Positions 1 through 8,523 of a DNA stretch of 64,000 nt are shown here, piece after piece. The notes beneath the pieces are model-generated. The model searched no databases. It was given only the letters and a program-made list of their open reading frames with translations, and had not been told where the DNA came from. The DNA is from Ruegeria sp. ANG-S4 (GTDB lineage: Bacteria; Pseudomonadota; Alphaproteobacteria; Rhodobacterales; Rhodobacteraceae). How positions within the stretch are numbered: position 1 is the first letter of the stretch; the number at the start of each line of letters is the position of its first letter. The stretch is from NCBI RefSeq assembly GCF_000814005.1, contig NZ_JWLK01000001.1, positions 1 to 64,000 of the forward strand, written 5' to 3'. The translations under genes were made by a program, and so were the position numbers.

Positions 1-21
1 CTCTCCCCGCAACCAAAATCC

Positions 22-184
22 AAACAGCCCGTTCGATCTACAAACAATCCACCGGACTGTTTGCTTAACGATCAAACCTCGTCAGGCTCATTACCTGATG
101 GTCACAGGCTCAAATCATCCCCACGTAAACAAAATCACAAAAACGCCCAAGTCAGCCCGTCAAATCTACAAACGATCCCGCGGA
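22..184. repeat. Imperfect direct repeat beyond the sulfotransferase 3' end
   Basis: Two copies of about 33 bases (about 22-55 and 150-184) share a core reading ATCTACAAAC-ATCC preceded by CAGCCCGT and followed by C-GG. The second copy abuts the stop codon of the minus-strand sulfotransferase. The left edge of the window up to 184 holds no gene that I can support. The repeat could be a duplication from a local slip or a remnant of a 3' end. Confidence 0.45.
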
Positions 185-1003
185 TCAATCGCCCAGCTTT
201 GCGTGTACCTCGTCCAGGTCGATCTCTCCGATCGGCATCTTGTTGGAAGGGTTTTCAAAGTCGTATTTGAAAAGCTCGAAATCCTGTTTGTAGATTTCAT
301 AAACCAAGTGCATTGAAAGATCGTCGAAATAGTCTTCTACCGGATGCGCCCGTTTCGGCCCATGCCCTTCGGATTCGTTGAAGCGTGGAATTTGGGACAG
401 CGTCACGGGATGCTTTGTCTCGAGACTGTCCAGAACACCCTGCATGCCGTCGTTGAACTTTTCGGTCCAGAAAATACGGTCATAGCGACCGCCATTGACG
501 ATCAGGGTCGAAACATGCCCGGACATTGCGGACCAGTGAATATCCGGGTCCATTGGCCGGCGCCAGCGGATCGTATCGCGCGCAAACAACAGGAATCGTC
601 GAAAGCTGGCGATCTGGTCGAACTCGCCCTTGCCGTCGTTGCCGCCAACCTCGATCCCGTAGTTGTAGACCAATGTCGGAACAAGGTTGCCGCGATAGCG
701 TTTTCCATTCCGTTGAATGCCGCAAATCTTGTCGAAAAACGAACTGAGGATACGCGTATAGGGATTGCGGACACAGGTGAAAGTGTATGAGGCGTGCGAC
801 TGAACATTCGCCGAGATTTCGCCCTTGCTTTGATCAAAGGCCCATTTGTGCATTCCATTGGTGGCGTCATGAATGTCGCCATCAAAAAAAGCGCCGTGAT
901 CAGAATAGTACATGATCTGGCCAATGGTGGAGCAGGCGCATTTCGGAACGACACGATACACCATGCTTTGGCTCTCGGTCATCCATGTACCAGGAAAACC
1001 CAT
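185..1003 (-). CDS. Sulfotransferase family protein (Sulfotransfer_2-like)
   Basis: A 272-residue protein that probably moves a sulfuryl group from PAPS to a carbohydrate or other acceptor. Near residues 17-26 the PKCACST segment matches the 5'-phosphosulfate loop of membrane-associated carbohydrate sulfotransferases (PKxxxxS/T). Around residue 78 the CVRNPYTRILSSF segment matches the 3'-phosphate motif (RxPxxRxxS). There is no signal peptide, so action is cytosolic or at the membrane face. ATG at 1003 is preceded by a good GGAGGT at a 9-base distance. It is divergent from a Branch-type glycosyltransferase, which fits a joint role in decorating a surface glycan or glycolipid. The acceptor cannot be told from sequence. 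Confidence 0.8.
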   Translation of the reverse strand: MGFPGTWMTESQSMVYRVVPKCACSTIGQIMYYSDHGAFFDGDIHDATNGMHKWAFDQSKGEISANVQSHASYTFTCVRNPYTRILSSFFDKICGIQRNGKRYRGNLVPTLVYNYGIEVGGNDGKGEFDQIASFRRFLLFARDTIRWRRPMDPDIHWSAMSGHVSTLIVNGGRYDRIFWTEKFNDGMQGVLDSLETKHPVTLSQIPRFNESEGHGPKRAHPVEDYFDDLSMHLVYEIYKQDFELFKYDFENPSNKMPIGEIDLDEVHAKLGD

Positions 1004-1146
1004 TTACAACACCTCCTACGCTGGTTTCGCTCCATCCCGACACCCCAGCGTTTGAAATCAAAGAACCAAAAATATTCTGTTTATTCAATCGTTCATCCTC
1101 AGTATCACGGATGCAAACGGGCAGAAACGGGAATTAGGGACCAGAT

Positions 1147-2724
1147 ATGGCAAGGATTGCCTTTATCCTATTGTGTCACAAAGACCCCGACGCCATCATC
1201 GCCCAGGCGCAGCAACTGACGGCTGCCGGCGATTGCATGGCAATCCATTTCGATGCCCGGGCACATTCCGAAGACTACGCGCGTATTCAGCAAGCTCTGG
1301 CCGACAATCCTAACGTGACCTTTGCCGCGAAACGGATCAAATGCGGCTGGGGAGAATGGTCCTTGGTGCAGGCGACGCTGCACGCGCTAGATGCCGCGAC
1401 CGAGGCGTTTCCGCGCGCGACTCATTTCTACATGCTGTCCGGCGACTGCATGGCCATAAAGACCGCCGAATACGCTCATCACTTCCTGGATGAAAACGAC
1501 GTCGATTTCATCGAAAGCCATGATTTCTTTGAAAGCGACTGGATCAAAACCGGGATGAAGGAAGACCGTTTGATCTATCGGCATTACTTCAATGAACGCA
1601 CTCAGGCCAGTCGGTTTTACACAAGTTACGAGGTTCAAAAGAAGCTTCGCCTGACCCGAGAGATTCCACATGACATACAGGTCATGATCGGCAGCCAATG
1701 GTGGTGCCTGCGCCGGCGGACGGTCGAATTGATACAGGTCTTCCTGCGCGAACGGCGCGATGTGATCCGGTTTTTTTCGACCACATGGATCCCGGATGAG
1801 ACATTCTTTCAAACGCTCGTGCGTCATCTTATCCGGAAGGAAGAGATTGAAAGCCGTACCCTGACCTTTCTGATGTTTTCGGATTATGGGATGCCGGTCA
1901 CGTTCTACAACGACCATTACGATATGTTGCTGGGACAGGACTATCTGTTTGCCCGAAAAATCAGCCCCGAAGCGCATGAGTTGAAGAAACGGCTGGGGCA
2001 CCTCTATGCCAGCGAGGGGGTGGTCTTTCACATTTCGAATGAGGGGCGCAATCTGCATCGGTTCCTAACCGGTCGCGGGCGCGTCGGAAGGCGATTTGCA
2101 CAACGGTTTTGGGAAGCATCAAACACCCTTGGACCGGACCGCGACCTTCTGCTGATAACCTGCAAAAAATGGCATGTCGCCAAGCGGTTGGTGGACCAGA
2201 TCGTGTCGGAAACCCAGCTGCCATGTATCGAGTATCTGTTCAATGAAGAGGACACGCGATTCCCCGACTTGGGCGGCATCGAAACAACTCTTTTGAAGCG
2301 CTCGCGCCATCGTCGCGCGATTGTCGGGATGCTTTATGACGAGTTCGGGTCTGACAAGCTGGTGCTATGCATCGATCCCGGCAGCACCGATATCATTCGC
2401 GATTTTCAGGCCGATCAGGTTCGCCTGCGGGTATTGGATATCGAATGCCGCTATTCCGACGCGTATCTGGCCGGGCACGCACAGCGAGTCGGCCTAGTCG
2501 GCCAAAACAGTCCATCAGAGTCGGTGGACCGATTGCTGCCGACGCTGCGCAGCGAGATTGCGCATGAATCCGAACTGATAAGGACGGCCGCGGGCGAAGG
2601 TTATTATCGTATTCGAGAAACGGCAGACAGGACCCAGAACGCGGCAGAGTTGGCTCGGTTTCTGTCTGTCTCGTTACAAAAGGCTGCGGACATTCTGCAG
2701 CTTGATTACCTGTTCACGGACTGA
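1147..2724 (+). CDS. Branch-type (core-2/I) glycosyltransferase with DUF5928-like C-terminal domain
   Basis: A 525-residue two-part protein. Residues 1 to about 290 look like the Branch (GT14, beta-1,6-N-acetylglucosaminyltransferase-like) family: N-terminal AFILLCHKDPDAI, then FHFDAR, RIKCGWGEWSLVQATL, FYMLSGDCMAIK and IGSQWWCLRR, and WIPDETFFQTL near residue 218. The region from about 300 to the end (starting near LLLITCKKWHVAKRLV) is what I know as DUF5928, common in Rhodobacteraceae and without assigned function. There is no signal peptide or TM segment, so it is probably cytoplasmic and modifies a surface polysaccharide or lipid precursor. The start is ATG 1147; the upstream region has only a weak AGGGA. 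The divergent sulfotransferase suggests a shared glycan pathway. Confidence 0.75.
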   Translation: MARIAFILLCHKDPDAIIAQAQQLTAAGDCMAIHFDARAHSEDYARIQQALADNPNVTFAAKRIKCGWGEWSLVQATLHALDAATEAFPRATHFYMLSGDCMAIKTAEYAHHFLDENDVDFIESHDFFESDWIKTGMKEDRLIYRHYFNERTQASRFYTSYEVQKKLRLTREIPHDIQVMIGSQWWCLRRRTVELIQVFLRERRDVIRFFSTTWIPDETFFQTLVRHLIRKEEIESRTLTFLMFSDYGMPVTFYNDHYDMLLGQDYLFARKISPEAHELKKRLGHLYASEGVVFHISNEGRNLHRFLTGRGRVGRRFAQRFWEASNTLGPDRDLLLITCKKWHVAKRLVDQIVSETQLPCIEYLFNEEDTRFPDLGGIETTLLKRSRHRRAIVGMLYDEFGSDKLVLCIDPGSTDIIRDFQADQVRLRVLDIECRYSDAYLAGHAQRVGLVGQNSPSESVDRLLPTLRSEIAHESELIRTAAGEGYYRIRETADRTQNAAELARFLSVSLQKAADILQLDYLFTD

Positions 2725-2730
2725 CCTTTA

Positions 2731-4242
2731 TCAGATGTCAAATTTCACACCTTGCGCCAGCGGCAGCGCGTCTGAGTAGTTCACGGTATTGGTCTGGCGG
2801 CGCATATAGGATTTCCACGCGTCAGAGCCGCTTTCGCGCCCTCCGCCGGTTTCTTTTTCGCCACCAAAAGCACCACCGATTTCTGCGCCTGAGGGGCCGA
2901 TGTTGACGTTGGCGATTCCGCAATCGGACCCTGCTGCGGCCAGGAATTGTTCGGCCTCGCGCATGTTCAAAGTGAAAACGCACGAAGACAGTCCCTGCGG
3001 AACATCATTCTGGATCTGGATCGCCTGGTCAAAGTCATCATAACCCATCACATACAAGATTGGCGCGAAGGTCTCGGCCTTGACCGTGCCGGTTTGACCC
3101 GGCATCTCGACAATCGCGGGCTGCATGTAAACACCTTCCGGTACGCCTTCGGTCACCCGCGTTCCGCCAAAGACGACCCCTCCTTCGGCCTCGGCCGCTT
3201 GCAAGGCAGTCGTCATCGCTGCGCCTGCCGCTTCGTCAACCAGAGGTCCGACCAAAGTTCCTTCGGCCAAAGGGTTTCCGATTGGCAGACCGGCATAGGC
3301 TTTCTTCAATCGAGTGACCAGTTCGTCTTTGATCGAAGTGTGTACGATCAGACGCCGCAGCGTGGTGCACCGCTGGCCCGCTGTGCCGACGGCTGAGAAC
3401 ACAATGGCCCGTACCGCCATTTCCAGATCGGCAGAGGCGCCCACGATCATGGCGTTGTTGCCGCCAAGTTCCAGAATACACTTGCCAAACCGTTGCGCCA
3501 CTATGGGCGCGACAGCGCGCCCCATACGCGTTGATCCTGTGGCCGAGATGACGGGTACGGCTTCGCTGGCGACCAACGCCTCTCCGATGTCGGACCCGCC
3601 GATCAGGGTTTGCAAGAGACCATCTGGGGCGTCCCCGAACCGGGCAAGCGCCCGCTCGAATACCTTCTGACACGCCATCGCCGTCAGCGGCGTCTTCTCG
3701 GACGGTTTCCAGATCACCGGGTCGCCGCACACCAGCGCCAGCGCCGCGTTCCATGACCAAACGGCAACCGGAAAGTTGAACGCCGAAATGACACCGACCG
3801 GACCCGCCGGGTGCCAGGTTTCCATCATCCTGTGACCCGGTCGTTCTGATGCGATGGTCAAACCGTAAAGCTGGCGCGACAGTCCAACGGCAAAGTCGCA
3901 GATGTCGATCATCTCTTGCACTTCGCCCAGACCTTCGGACGTGATCTTGCCTGCCTCCCAACTGACCAGAGCCCCCAGATCGTCCTTGGCGGCACGCAGC
4001 TCTTCGCACAGAAGGCGGATCAACTCGCCACGACGGGGCGCCGGAATCACACGCCATGCCTTGAACGCCTTTTGGGCGCGGTCAAAGACAGCGTCCATCT
4101 CGGTCAACGGCGTCTCATGCACTTCGGCCAGAAGGCTGCCGTCAATTGGCGATGTCACTTTAAGCGTTCCGCCTGTCAGTTCCGCCGCACGCAGGTCCAA
4201 GTTTTCAAGCGTGGTTTGCGCGGTCATTAGAATGTCTTTCAT
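2731..4242 (-). CDS. amaB: Aldehyde dehydrogenase, alpha-aminoadipate semialdehyde / piperideine-6-carboxylate type
   Basis: A 503-residue NAD(P)-dependent aldehyde dehydrogenase of the ALDH7 (antiquitin) type, which oxidises 2-aminoadipate 6-semialdehyde to 2-aminoadipate in lysine breakdown. Visible features are the cofactor-binding WKPSEKTP (Lys179), general base Glu258 in LELGGNN, the catalytic Cys292 in GQRCTTLRR, and the C-terminal NIGPSGAEIGGAFGGEKETGGGRESGSD run typical of the ALDH7 group. It lies 3 bases after the saccharopine-dehydrogenase-like gene on the same strand, so the two are co-transcribed, which supports a lysine role. The start could also be the internal ATG six codons later. 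The symbol is by similarity only. Confidence 0.85.
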   Translation of the reverse strand: MKDILMTAQTTLENLDLRAAELTGGTLKVTSPIDGSLLAEVHETPLTEMDAVFDRAQKAFKAWRVIPAPRRGELIRLLCEELRAAKDDLGALVSWEAGKITSEGLGEVQEMIDICDFAVGLSRQLYGLTIASERPGHRMMETWHPAGPVGVISAFNFPVAVWSWNAALALVCGDPVIWKPSEKTPLTAMACQKVFERALARFGDAPDGLLQTLIGGSDIGEALVASEAVPVISATGSTRMGRAVAPIVAQRFGKCILELGGNNAMIVGASADLEMAVRAIVFSAVGTAGQRCTTLRRLIVHTSIKDELVTRLKKAYAGLPIGNPLAEGTLVGPLVDEAAGAAMTTALQAAEAEGGVVFGGTRVTEGVPEGVYMQPAIVEMPGQTGTVKAETFAPILYVMGYDDFDQAIQIQNDVPQGLSSCVFTLNMREAEQFLAAAGSDCGIANVNIGPSGAEIGGAFGGEKETGGGRESGSDAWKSYMRRQTNTVNYSDALPLAQGVKFDI

Positions 4243-4245
4243 GTC

Positions 4246-5352
4246 TCAGGCTGCCTTGTTCTGTTCGGTAACGTCCCCGGCGCGATAAAGCCGGCCAAAT
4301 TCGGTGTTCAGAAAATCGGACAGGCTGACCTGTTCCTGACGAACAAACCCGCGACCCGGCAGGGCACCCTGCCGCATCAAATCGACGACGCCCAGAACCC
4401 CGGCGGCTGTCGTGACCTGTATCGCGCTCCAAACCTGGCCGCCAATCGTGCGGGCAAAGGACTTGTTGATCAGCGACCTTTCACGCAACTCGCCACCGAT
4501 TGATCCGCGTGCGGTGCAATACACCAACACAACGTCCTGATCCGTGCGTGGCAGAGCGGTTTCAAAGATCTCTTTCAAAAGATCGCGCCGCCGTTCCAGC
4601 CCGAGATCGTTCAGCAGCAGTCGAAGAATGTCACGATGCCCCGGATAGCGAATGGACCGGTACGACACCGCCTGTGCTTTACCCTCAAGTGTCTCGGGCA
4701 GCGTTCCAAGACCGCCGGACGTGTTGAAGCACTCGTATTCGACACCGTCGTGACCGATGACCTCATAATCCTCAAGCGGTGCCGTTTTGACCCGTTCGCC
4801 GTTCACGATTGCATCGCAAGGATTGCAATACTCGTTGATCAACCCATCGGTCGACCAGGTGAGGTTGTATTTCAGCGCGTTTGTCGGAAACAACGGAAGC
4901 GCACCAACTCGCATGTGCAGACTGTCGATCCGATCGAATTCCGCCGCCAGGGACGCACCGGCAATGCCGACAAATCCCGGTGCCAGCCCACATTGTGGCA
5001 TGAACGCGGTCTGGCCGCCCTTCGCCAGTTCGCGCACCGCCTCGGTGGCTGCGACATCCTCGGTCAGGTCGAAATAGTGTGCACCGGCTTTCTGTGCCGC
5101 TTCGGCAATCACCGGTGTCAGAAAAAACGGTGCTGCCGAGATCACGGCGTCGAAGCCGTTCAGGCCCTTGGACAGGGCAATGACGTCCGTGGCATCAATC
5201 TGCCGGGTCGCGACGCCCAGTGCTTTGAGGTCAGCCAGGGCGGACAGGTCGTGATCTGCCACCGTCACAGAATAATGGGCTGACGTCTTTAGCAAAGCCG
5301 CGATCATGCGACCAATCTTTCCAGCCCCAACCACACAAACATTCCAGTTCAA
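4246..5352 (-). CDS. Saccharopine dehydrogenase family protein (NADP-binding)
   Basis: A 368-residue oxidoreductase with an N-terminal Rossmann fold ([18 protein letters not shown] at residues 4-21) followed by the saccharopine dehydrogenase C-domain pattern ([26 protein letters not shown]). It probably cleaves saccharopine to glutamate and aminoadipate semialdehyde, the substrate of the downstream dehydrogenase. The open frame extends to 5445, but I chose TTG at 5352-5350. It has GGAGG six bases upstream, and the conserved fold begins only four residues in. No separate lysine-ketoglutarate reductase gene lies nearby, so the pathway would be incomplete in this locus. The palindrome upstream is a likely control site. 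Confidence 0.82.
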   Translation of the reverse strand: MNWNVCVVGAGKIGRMIAALLKTSAHYSVTVADHDLSALADLKALGVATRQIDATDVIALSKGLNGFDAVISAAPFFLTPVIAEAAQKAGAHYFDLTEDVAATEAVRELAKGGQTAFMPQCGLAPGFVGIAGASLAAEFDRIDSLHMRVGALPLFPTNALKYNLTWSTDGLINEYCNPCDAIVNGERVKTAPLEDYEVIGHDGVEYECFNTSGGLGTLPETLEGKAQAVSYRSIRYPGHRDILRLLLNDLGLERRRDLLKEIFETALPRTDQDVVLVYCTARGSIGGELRERSLINKSFARTIGGQVWSAIQVTTAAGVLGVVDLMRQGALPGRGFVRQEQVSLSDFLNTEFGRLYRAGDVTEQNKAA

Positions 5353-5435
5353 AACGTGCCTCCATTGCCTGCTACTTTCAGTATGGAAGGCGGATTGTCT
5401 GTGCGGCAGACCGTATCTTGACGAAAATGACGGTA

Positions 5436-5456
5436 TTCCCGTCAAAAAGACGGGAA
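5436..5456. promoter_or_regulatory. Operator-like inverted repeat upstream of the lysine-degradation pair
   Basis: A perfect 8-base inverted repeat, TTCCCGTC - AAAAA - GACGGGAA, lies 84 bases upstream of the TTG start of the saccharopine dehydrogenase gene. Further half-site-like copies flank it (TTGACG at 5418, ATGACGG near 5427, TTGACGGG at 5467-5474). Clustered half-sites of this kind suit an Lrp/AsnC or similar dimeric regulator. A terminator role is unlikely because the arms sit far from any stop codon and there is no T-run. Confidence 0.5.
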
Positions 5457-5526
5457 AATCGTTATATTGACGGGCCGCTGCAGATTGGCAGCGACCTAAA
5501 GGAATAGCGGAATAAAGGAGAATTAT

Positions 5527-5721
5527 ATGTCAGAAGGGGTTTGTCGCGAAACGGAGCACTCAGTGCGGCATAGCCCGGTGAAAGCAAACCAGACCCGCTC
5601 GCAACCATCCGACCTAGTGTGCGTCGGGTTGGCCAGCGCCACGCACCAGCCAACCTGCGGACTTAAACCTGACGCACGGCGCCCTTTGCCGCGCTGGTCG
5701 TCAGCTTTGCATAAGCCTTGA
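5527..5721 (+). CDS. Small ORF with strong Shine-Dalgarno; possible gene remnant
   Basis: A 64-codon frame starts at an ATG six bases after AAAGGAG (5514-5520), the best-formed ribosome site in this intergenic region. The translation matches no family I know, has mixed composition, and its last 59 bases run antisense into the 3' end of ilvD. It points away from the saccharopine dehydrogenase gene, exactly where a divergent regulator would be expected. It may be the surviving 5' end of a deleted gene, a genuine small protein, or chance. I list it because of the ribosome site, not because of coding evidence. Confidence 0.25.
   Translation: MSEGVCRETEHSVRHSPVKANQTRSQPSDLVCVGLASATHQPTCGLKPDARRPLPRWSSALHKP
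5627..5655 (-). terminator. Possible hairpin after ilvD
   Basis: Arms GGTTGGC (5627-5633) and GCCAACC (5649-5655) pair over a 15-base loop, 8 bases beyond the ilvD stop codon. No T-run follows on the minus strand, so intrinsic termination is uncertain. Confidence 0.3.
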
Positions 5722-7495
5722 GCGCGGTCGAAACTTTCCGCTTGCGCGGTGCGACCGGTGCCCAACCCTTTTCGTCCTGCGCCTCGCGCCGTGCTGCAAG
5801 CTCTTCGTCCGAGACAGCCAAGTGAATGGTGCGGTTCGGGATATCGATTTCGATCTTGTCGCCGTTCTGGACCAAACCGATTTCGCCACCCTCAGCAGCC
5901 TCGGGCGAGACGTGCCCGATGGAAAGGCCCGACGTGCCGCCCGAGAAGCGGCCATCGGTCAGCAAAGCGCAGGCTTTGCCCAGACCTTTGGATTTGAGGT
6001 ACGAGGTCGGATACAGCATTTCCTGCATCCCCGGTCCACCGCGCGGACCTTCATAGCGGATCACGACAACATCACCTGCAATGACTTTGCCGGTCAGAAT
6101 GTCATTTACCGCCTGATCCTGACTTTCGCAGACATAGGCCGAGCCGGTGAACTTAAGAATGTTCTCATCCACACCCGCCGTTTTCACGATGCAACCATCC
6201 CGGGCGATGTTGCCGAACAGTACGGCCAGACCGCCATCCTGGCTGAATGCGTGTTCCTTGGACCGGATCACGCCGCCTTCGCGGTCGGTATCCAGCTCTT
6301 TGTAGCGGTTGGACTGGCTGAACGCCTGCGTCGTGCGCACGCCGCCCGGCGCGGCTTTGAAAAGGTCTTGCGCTGCCGGGTTGTTGGCAATCTTGATGTC
6401 CCAGTTTGCAATCGCTTCGCCCATCGTGGCCGAATGAACCGTGTTGCAATGTTCGTGGAGCAGCCCGGCGCGGCTGAGTTCGCCAAGGATCGAGAAAATC
6501 CCGCCGGCCCGATGCACGTCTTCCATATGGACGTTTTCGGTGTTGGGCGCGACCTTGCACAGACAGGGCACCTGGCGACTGAGACGATCCATGTCGGACA
6601 TGGTGAAATGCACTTCGCCTTCGTGTGCGATGGCCAGCAGATGCAGAACGGTGTTTGTTGATCCGCCCATCGCGATATCCAGGCTCATCGCATTCTCGAA
6701 CGCGTCGAATGTCGCAATCTCGCGCGGCAGAAAGCCCTTTTCGTTCAGATCGTAATGCCGCTTGGTGATCTCGACGATCCGGCGACCTGCTTCGAGAAAC
6801 AGCTGTTTGCGGTCGGCATGAGTGGCCAGTGTCGAGCCATTGCCCGGCAATGCCAGCCCCAAAGCCTCGGCCAGACAATTCATCGAGTTCGCCGTGAACA
6901 TGCCCGAGCAGGACCCGCAGGTCGGGCAGGCGTTTTCTTCGATGTGCTGGACCTGCTCGTCGGTGTAGTTTTCGTTGGCCGCGGCGACCATCGCATCCAC
7001 GAGGTCGATTTTCTTGACGTCCAGATCGGCGATGTCGATTTTTCCCGCTTCCATCGGGCCGCCCGAAACGAAGATGGCCGGAATGTTCAGCCGCATCGCG
7101 GCCATCAGCATACCCGGAGTGATTTTGTCACAATTCGAGATACAGACCATCGCATCAGCACAATGCGCGTTGACCATGTATTCGACCGAATCCGCAATCA
7201 CTTCGCGCGACGGGAGCGAATACAGCATCCCGTCATGACCCATGGCGATGCCGTCATCCACGGCGATGGTATTGAACTCTTTGGCGACGCCGCCCGCGGC
7301 TTCGACTTCGCGTGCAACCATCTGGCCCAGGTCTTTGAGGTGTACGTGGCCCGGCACAAACTGGGTGAACGAGTTGACGATTGCGATGATCGGTTTGCCG
7401 AAGTCATCGTCGCCCATACCGGTGGCGCGCCAAAGGCCGCGGGCACCGGCCATGTTGCGGCCATGGGTAGAGGTTCTGGATCGGTACATTGGCAT
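5663..7495 (-). CDS. ilvD: Dihydroxy-acid dehydratase
   Basis: A 610-residue Fe-S dehydratase, cytosolic, converting 2,3-dihydroxy-isovalerate and 2,3-dihydroxy-3-methylvalerate to the keto acids that lead to valine, leucine and isoleucine. Cluster-ligand cysteines are visible as Cys122 in [10 protein letters not shown] (with Lys124, the carbamylated metal ligand) and in CPTCGSC at 190-196. The C-terminal [20 protein letters not shown] segment carries the substrate-binding serine region. Length matches the long (E. coli-type) IlvD. It is divergent from an XRE-cupin regulator gene with two operator-like repeats between them, which suggests that this regulator controls ilvD as well as itself. 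Confidence 0.96.
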   Translation of the reverse strand: MPMYRSRTSTHGRNMAGARGLWRATGMGDDDFGKPIIAIVNSFTQFVPGHVHLKDLGQMVAREVEAAGGVAKEFNTIAVDDGIAMGHDGMLYSLPSREVIADSVEYMVNAHCADAMVCISNCDKITPGMLMAAMRLNIPAIFVSGGPMEAGKIDIADLDVKKIDLVDAMVAAANENYTDEQVQHIEENACPTCGSCSGMFTANSMNCLAEALGLALPGNGSTLATHADRKQLFLEAGRRIVEITKRHYDLNEKGFLPREIATFDAFENAMSLDIAMGGSTNTVLHLLAIAHEGEVHFTMSDMDRLSRQVPCLCKVAPNTENVHMEDVHRAGGIFSILGELSRAGLLHEHCNTVHSATMGEAIANWDIKIANNPAAQDLFKAAPGGVRTTQAFSQSNRYKELDTDREGGVIRSKEHAFSQDGGLAVLFGNIARDGCIVKTAGVDENILKFTGSAYVCESQDQAVNDILTGKVIAGDVVVIRYEGPRGGPGMQEMLYPTSYLKSKGLGKACALLTDGRFSGGTSGLSIGHVSPEAAEGGEIGLVQNGDKIEIDIPNRTIHLAVSDEELAARREAQDEKGWAPVAPRKRKVSTALKAYAKLTTSAAKGAVRQV

Positions 7496-7540
7496 GATGC
7501 TGTTTCCCTTTTGCCCCGGTTGCGATAATCAGGGTGCGTG

Positions 7541-7575
7541 CGTTATAGCGTACGTATCATATGTGCGTTATAACG
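7541..7575. promoter_or_regulatory. Tandem palindromic operator between ilvD and the XRE-cupin gene
   Basis: Two copies of GCGTTATARCGTAC lie 25 bases apart: CGTTATAGCG at 7541-7550 and the perfect palindrome CGTTATAACG at 7566-7575. They sit 45 bases upstream of the ilvD start and 26 bases upstream of the regulator start. Spacing of two and a half helix turns suits two repressor dimers on opposite faces or one cooperative tetramer. Regulation of both divergent genes by the adjacent XRE-cupin protein is an inference. Confidence 0.6.
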
Positions 7576-7601
7576 TACAAGGCAAATCGCAGGGCGCGGA
7601 A

Positions 7602-8156
7602 ATGGAATCGGACGAAATCACCCTGAAACTAAAGGACGTGCGGGCGGCGTCGGGCTTGAGCCTGTCCAAAGTTGCCGATTTGACCGGTGTCAGCAAGGCC
7701 ATGTTGGGCCAAATCGAACGCGGCGAATCAAGTCCGACCATTGCGACTCTGTGGAAAATCGCCAAGGGGTTTCAGGTTCCGCTTAGCGCGTTGATCGGCA
7801 CGGACGACCTGCGCAAACCGGGCGTATTTCGCACGGTGACGTTTCCGGGCAGCATTCAGGTGAAGATCGTGTTCCCTTTTGATCCCGCGATCGGCGCTGA
7901 AACCTTCCATGTTGAACTGTCTTCGAACCAAAGCCACGAATCTCCGGCCCATGCTGCTGGCGTAACCGAAGAGGTTTTTGTGCTGAACGGCCCGCTGGAC
8001 GTATTGCAGAATGGCGAATGGGTCTCGCTTGAGGCCGGTGAGGGGCTGCGCTTTCCCGCGGATGTGCCGCATGGCTATCGCGCCGGTGCCGGAGGAGCCA
8101 CGTTCCTGAACATGCACCACTATATGCAGCCGACCGCCCTGGCCTCGGTCGGATAA
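7602..8156 (+). CDS. XRE family transcriptional regulator with cupin domain
   Basis: A 184-residue regulator. Residues about 6-62 form a helix-turn-helix of the Cro/C1 type (GLSLSKVADLTGVSKAMLGQIERGESSPTIATLWKIA). Residues about 105-178 form a cupin beta-barrel with the HAAGVTEEVFVLNGPLDV and GEGLRFPADVPHGYRA segments, which probably binds a small-molecule effector. The start is ATG 7602, where the HTH domain begins; the frame is open further upstream but that part is antisense to ilvD. Repeats upstream suggest autoregulation and control of the divergent ilvD. The effector is unknown; a branched-chain amino acid intermediate is a guess from context. Confidence 0.85.
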   Translation: MESDEITLKLKDVRAASGLSLSKVADLTGVSKAMLGQIERGESSPTIATLWKIAKGFQVPLSALIGTDDLRKPGVFRTVTFPGSIQVKIVFPFDPAIGAETFHVELSSNQSHESPAHAAGVTEEVFVLNGPLDVLQNGEWVSLEAGEGLRFPADVPHGYRAGAGGATFLNMHHYMQPTALASVG

Positions 8157-8183
8157 AGGCCTCCGGAAAAAGGATGTAGAACC

Positions 8184-8456
8184 ATGGCGGCTTTCATCAG
8201 CAGTCTTACAGTTGCGGATGCAATTGGATCATTCGGCGCGTTGCTGGTCGTTGCGGCGTATTTCGCAACTCAGATGCGAATGATGAATTCGGACGATCTG
8301 GCCTTTCCGGTGATCAACCTGCTGGGATCGGCGCTGATCGTCTATTCGCTGCTGCAAAACTTCAATCTGGCGTCGATGCTGATCGAAGGGTTCTGGATCA
8401 TCATCAGCCTGATCGGGATAATTCAGCACATCCGGCTGCGCCGCAGCCCGGAATAG
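8184..8456 (+). CDS. Small membrane protein, CBU_0592-like family
   Basis: A 90-residue protein with three hydrophobic stretches (about residues 10-29, 40-55 and 62-82) and a short basic C-terminus. The pattern AIGSFGALLVVAAYF ... INLLGSALIVYSLL ... GFWIIISLIGI is the one I know as the CBU_0592 family, of unknown function. It follows the XRE regulator by 27 bases and may be co-transcribed with it. Nothing more specific can be said. Confidence 0.7.
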   Translation: MAAFISSLTVADAIGSFGALLVVAAYFATQMRMMNSDDLAFPVINLLGSALIVYSLLQNFNLASMLIEGFWIIISLIGIIQHIRLRRSPE

Positions 8457-8523
8457 GCGCATCCAGCCTTGAACCCGTACTTTGCCGCGTATAGGGAATT
8501 CCTGCGCGTTAAAGGAGGCTTTG

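Noticed and set aside
5436..5456. The GACGGG palindrome as a terminator
   Set aside because: It lies upstream of genes, with no T-run and no stop codon nearby; an operator is more plausible.
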